A DNA stretch of 42,729 nucleotides from a virus, in the IMG/VR virus record IMGVR_UViG_3300043446_006169, positions 1 through 42,729 of that record. One strand, 5' to 3'. The notes under the pieces are model-generated. The model was not told where the DNA came from. It did not search any database and saw nothing but the letters and a program-made list of their open reading frames with translations. Both the position numbers and the translations under genes were made by a program. Below are positions 40,273 through 42,729 of the stretch, one piece after another (the stretch's first letter is position 1; each line of letters begins with the position of its first letter).

Positions 40273-40388
40273 AGGAATAGATAACGTATAGTTACTAGGC
40301 GCCCATTAATGACACGGCATAGGCGCCCGATGCATGGAGTAAAGTAGAACTTACCGCAGTAAACAGTGCAAATATGTTTAGGTTTCAT
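40269..40388 (-). CDS. 39-aa Cys-rich microprotein
   Basis: Reads MKPKHICTVYCGKFYF with four Cys (residues 7, 11, 19, 24) and a basic C-terminal half. Joined by ATGA overlaps to the gene on each side, which supports translation in spite of its size. Possibly a mini zinc-binding protein; function unknown. Confidence 0.55.
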   Translation of the reverse strand: MKPKHICTVYCGKFYFTPCIGRLCRVINGRLVTIRYLFL

Positions 40389-40561
40389 ATTACTTTTATC
40401 TTACACTTCATACAAAGGTACTTGTCACTATGTGGATATAGGGAAACGGCCACGATTCCACACTTGTCGCAGCGGTTGTGGTCGACTTGTTTGTCAGGGC
40501 GCAGGGGCACGTCGCGTATGAAGTCGGCTGACTTTTGTTTGTAGTATTTCCAAGCTTTCAT
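40385..40561 (-). CDS. 58-aa zinc-ribbon protein
   Basis: A basic N-terminal helix (MKAWKYYKQKSADFIRD) precedes CDKC and CMKC separated by 16 residues, a clear two-CxxC zinc ribbon. It is joined to the helicase gene by ATGA overlap and to the next microprotein in the same way. Likely nucleic acid or protein binding. Confidence 0.7.
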   Translation of the reverse strand: MKAWKYYKQKSADFIRDVPLRPDKQVDHNRCDKCGIVAVSLYPHSDKYLCMKCKIKVI

Positions 40562-42729
40562 AGTGCAAGTTCAGTTTGTACTTCATCCGCTTCGGCGATT
40601 TGTTCAATGGCGGCGTCGGCATCAAAGCCCTCGCCATCATCGTCGGCTGTATCGGAGCCGTCCCTAAGGTCGGCCGCCGTGACAGATTTGGCTACTGGTT
40701 TGGCGAGGAGGTTGATGGCCTCGTCGGCAAAGTTGTTATTGCCCATGACGCCAGCCCGCACTGAGCGGATCTTGCGGTCAAGGATGGGCGCCACGTGATC
40801 GGCCACCTTGGTGCCTGCGAAGAAGCACATGTTCTGGGTGACGTTCGAGATGGTGGCCACGCGCATCAGGCGGTAAAGGGCCTGCATAAATTCCTCTGCC
40901 CAATAGCAGATGGTGAAGAAGCCCTCGCGGGGCCGGACGTGTTCGTACTGGTGGTCCATGTCAATACCACGGCCGCCGGACGATAAGGTGAACACCATGA
41001 ACTCGGTGGTGCCCCGTTGGAAGCGCTCCTTCTCCTCGTGGCGCTCCATCTTGGACTGCTTGGTAAGGCGCAGGGTCTTGAGGTGCTCGATGCGGATGTT
41101 CTGTTCGCTCTCGTCCTCCTCGTTGCGGGTGCGCTCCTTGGTCCACTTGATATATTTCTTAACGGCCGATCGCTCGGTCGTGGTCAGGGGCCCGTATTGG
41201 TCGGGGTCGTAATAGCGCATGATGTATTTGCCGATGTTGTCAAAGAGGTCTTGGCCGACCATCTTGATTAGCTTCTCGCGGGTGATCAGTTCGTCGCCGC
41301 CCTGAATGACGCTGATCTTATTGCGCGGGATGCCGCGCTGGACGAGGAGCTGGACGATGCGATTGCATGAGGCCGTGAAGCTGACACCGCACACGGGCGC
41401 GAAGCCTTGGCGATGGGACTCTAGCATTTCGTCCACGAAGTATTCGGTCTTGAGCCATTCCTCGGACTGGCGCAGTTTGAGGAAGGCGGTCAATGGATTA
41501 ACGGTGGCGCCCAGTTGGCCACAGCGCTCAAGCTCGTCCTGATAACGGGCGATGGTGCGATCGTAGTAGGCGCGGTCTTCGGCGGTCTTGAACTTGAGGA
41601 GCTTGACCTTGTTGAAGGCCTTGACTTTGCGCGGGTCCTTGGGCGGCATGATGTAGCAGTCATTGAACTCCTTGCGGAATTCGAGCATGGCCTTTTCGTC
41701 ATGGTCCTCGGGCCGGGCGCCTACACGACTGGCGATGGCGCGGGCCATAGCGGGGAAGGTCTCGCGGGTGATCTGTTCGCCGTTCCACTTGCGACCGGTC
41801 GCGATGGCGAAGAGCCACATGTCGTTGACGCAGGAGCCCGGCGTGGCGGACATGAAGATGAAGACGGACCCGGCCTTGAGGCCAGCCTCGATAACGGCCA
41901 ACATGCGCGCTGACTTAAGGGACGTAGGCTTTTTATAGGCGTCGAACTCGTCAATGCCAATGATGGCCGGGGGCGGCATGATATAAATTTCGCGCGTGAC
42001 CTCGGTCCCGTGGGAAATTTCCTTGACCTGTTTGAAGAATGGGTCCATGGCCTTGGTCTGCCATTCAGTGTGGGACAGCACGGACAACTCGGTGCCGATC
42101 GTCAGGCCGCAGTCGCGGCCCCGGTCCTCCATGTCAATCTTGACGGCGGCCGCAGTACAGAACATGCCGACATTCATGGGGAATATCTTGGGCGTGTTGT
42201 GCCCGAAGTAACTGTTCTGGCGCCAGTACGAGATGAGGCCCCAGCCAATTACGGACTTGCCCTCGCCGCCCTCAAGGGGAATGATGACGGCAGACGTGGT
42301 GCCCGAGCGCAGGCGCTCGGTCGCAAGGTCGATACACTTTTTCTGGCGGGGGCGCAGTGTGAAGCGGCCAATCTTGGTGATGCCGGTTGAGACCTCGGCC
42401 GACACGAAGCGCGTGGACACTTGGGCCACTTCGACTTTGCGGTTGGTCTCGTTGAATACGTAACGGGCCTCGGCCGCTGCGGCCCATGGCCCAACGAAGC
42501 GCTCAAGGGCCAAGCGGTCAAGGGGTTGGGCCTTGACGACAGAGGGGATGTCCTCGATGCCGAGGTCGTCCCACGTTTTGATCTGGCCCCTGTTGTAGCG
42601 CTCGGTGATTTGCTTTTTCTTCTCGGCGCAGTGTACAGAATAGGCGCGGGCCCCATTTTTTAGGGCCTTGTCCTTTTCGGCGGCGGCCAAGTTTGCCCGT
42701 ATCTGGGCGGAGTTTTTGAATACGGCCAT
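40558..42729 (-). CDS. SF2-type DEAD/DEAH helicase or ATPase
   Basis: 723 aa, starting at an ATG on the last base of the window; a longer N-terminus cannot be excluded. Motif Q/RQ: LRPRQKKCIDLA (about 125-137); Walker A PLEGGEGKS (151-159); Walker B IGIDEFDA (about 253-260); motif III FMSATPGS (about 295); motifs V and VI TLSSGGRGIDMD and ALYRLMRVA near residues 605-655. The C-terminal 40 residues are acidic. Superfamily 2 enzymes of this type unwind or translocate on DNA or RNA; the phage role is probably replication initiation or fork restart, or transcription control. First visible gene of the replication operon. Confidence 0.85.
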   Translation of the reverse strand: MAVFKNSAQIRANLAAAEKDKALKNGARAYSVHCAEKKKQITERYNRGQIKTWDDLGIEDIPSVVKAQPLDRLALERFVGPWAAAAEARYVFNETNRKVEVAQVSTRFVSAEVSTGITKIGRFTLRPRQKKCIDLATERLRSGTTSAVIIPLEGGEGKSVIGWGLISYWRQNSYFGHNTPKIFPMNVGMFCTAAAVKIDMEDRGRDCGLTIGTELSVLSHTEWQTKAMDPFFKQVKEISHGTEVTREIYIMPPPAIIGIDEFDAYKKPTSLKSARMLAVIEAGLKAGSVFIFMSATPGSCVNDMWLFAIATGRKWNGEQITRETFPAMARAIASRVGARPEDHDEKAMLEFRKEFNDCYIMPPKDPRKVKAFNKVKLLKFKTAEDRAYYDRTIARYQDELERCGQLGATVNPLTAFLKLRQSEEWLKTEYFVDEMLESHRQGFAPVCGVSFTASCNRIVQLLVQRGIPRNKISVIQGGDELITREKLIKMVGQDLFDNIGKYIMRYYDPDQYGPLTTTERSAVKKYIKWTKERTRNEEDESEQNIRIEHLKTLRLTKQSKMERHEEKERFQRGTTEFMVFTLSSGGRGIDMDHQYEHVRPREGFFTICYWAEEFMQALYRLMRVATISNVTQNMCFFAGTKVADHVAPILDRKIRSVRAGVMGNNNFADEAINLLAKPVAKSVTAADLRDGSDTADDDGEGFDADAAIEQIAEADEVQTELAL

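Noticed and set aside
40535-42663. Many plus-strand frames opposite the helicase
   Set aside because: They are shadows of the minus-strand gene, caused by high GC; none has a start region or motif of its own.
1-42729. Complete circular genome
   Set aside because: Joining the ends does not rebuild the tRNA cut at position 1.

Overview
The window is a 42.7 kb piece of a tailed double-stranded DNA phage with podovirus (T7-like) morphogenesis. The evidence is a short-tail head-tail adaptor, a tail-nozzle protein with a large tail spike, three consecutive internal/ejection proteins, and no tape measure, tail tube or sheath genes. I see no integrase, repressor or phage RNA polymerase, and I could not recognise an endolysin. 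The host is not identifiable from the sequence. A lipobox lipoprotein and a Sec-type secreted protein suggest a didermic host. Shine-Dalgarno sequences are scarce and several starts share the context TTAATTATG, which would suit a host with relaxed SD use. The window opens inside a tRNA and closes exactly on a start codon. The two ends do not join into a sensible tRNA, so sequence is missing at one or both edges.

Left half, plus strand (43-25558), virion genes: DnaQ-like exonuclease, small and large terminase, portal, a small overlapping gene, scaffold; then a capsid cassette bounded by terminators (major capsid plus a 143-aa structural protein); two small proteins; a 1558-aa tail spike with a Sec-like N-terminus, fibre repeats and a lectin-like C-terminus; a fibre-associated protein; a membrane-anchored coiled-coil protein; then two structural genes, the head-tail adaptor, a tail-nozzle protein carrying a degenerate metallophosphoesterase domain, a gp13-like protein and three internal proteins. 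The last is a 1593-aa polyprotein-like ejection protein with a HExxH motif and an ADP-ribosyltransferase-like domain.

Right half, minus strand (42729 down to 25476), replication and takeover genes, packed with ATGA overlaps: SF2 helicase, Cys-rich microproteins, a sigma-54 activator AAA+ core protein, unknowns, an Fe-S RecB/Cas4-like nuclease, a Sak4-like ATPase, an OB/ssb-like protein, a MazG-like protein, the UDG-like/exonuclease half of DNA polymerase I, DNA ligase, a DHH phosphoesterase, a secreted protein and a lipoprotein, a GroES-like protein, small unknowns, the polymerase half of DNA polymerase I, a DUF3987-like helicase and dNMP kinase. The two halves converge and overlap at about 25.5 kb.

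The most striking theme is a possible phage sigma-54 circuit. A stand-alone activator ATPase (GESGTGKE, a GAFTGA variant, arginine finger, no DNA-binding domain) co-occurs with three intergenic -24/-12 elements of the form TGGCA-N7-TGCT. One lies before the capsid cassette, one before the ssb-like gene and one before a short terminator-bounded RNA. Each of the first two genes or gene pairs is closed by a strong intrinsic terminator. A second theme is a family A DNA polymerase split into two genes 4.6 kb apart. A third is mosaicism: most of the window is extraordinarily rich in GGCC, but the tail spike gene and the ADP-ribosyltransferase insert are not.
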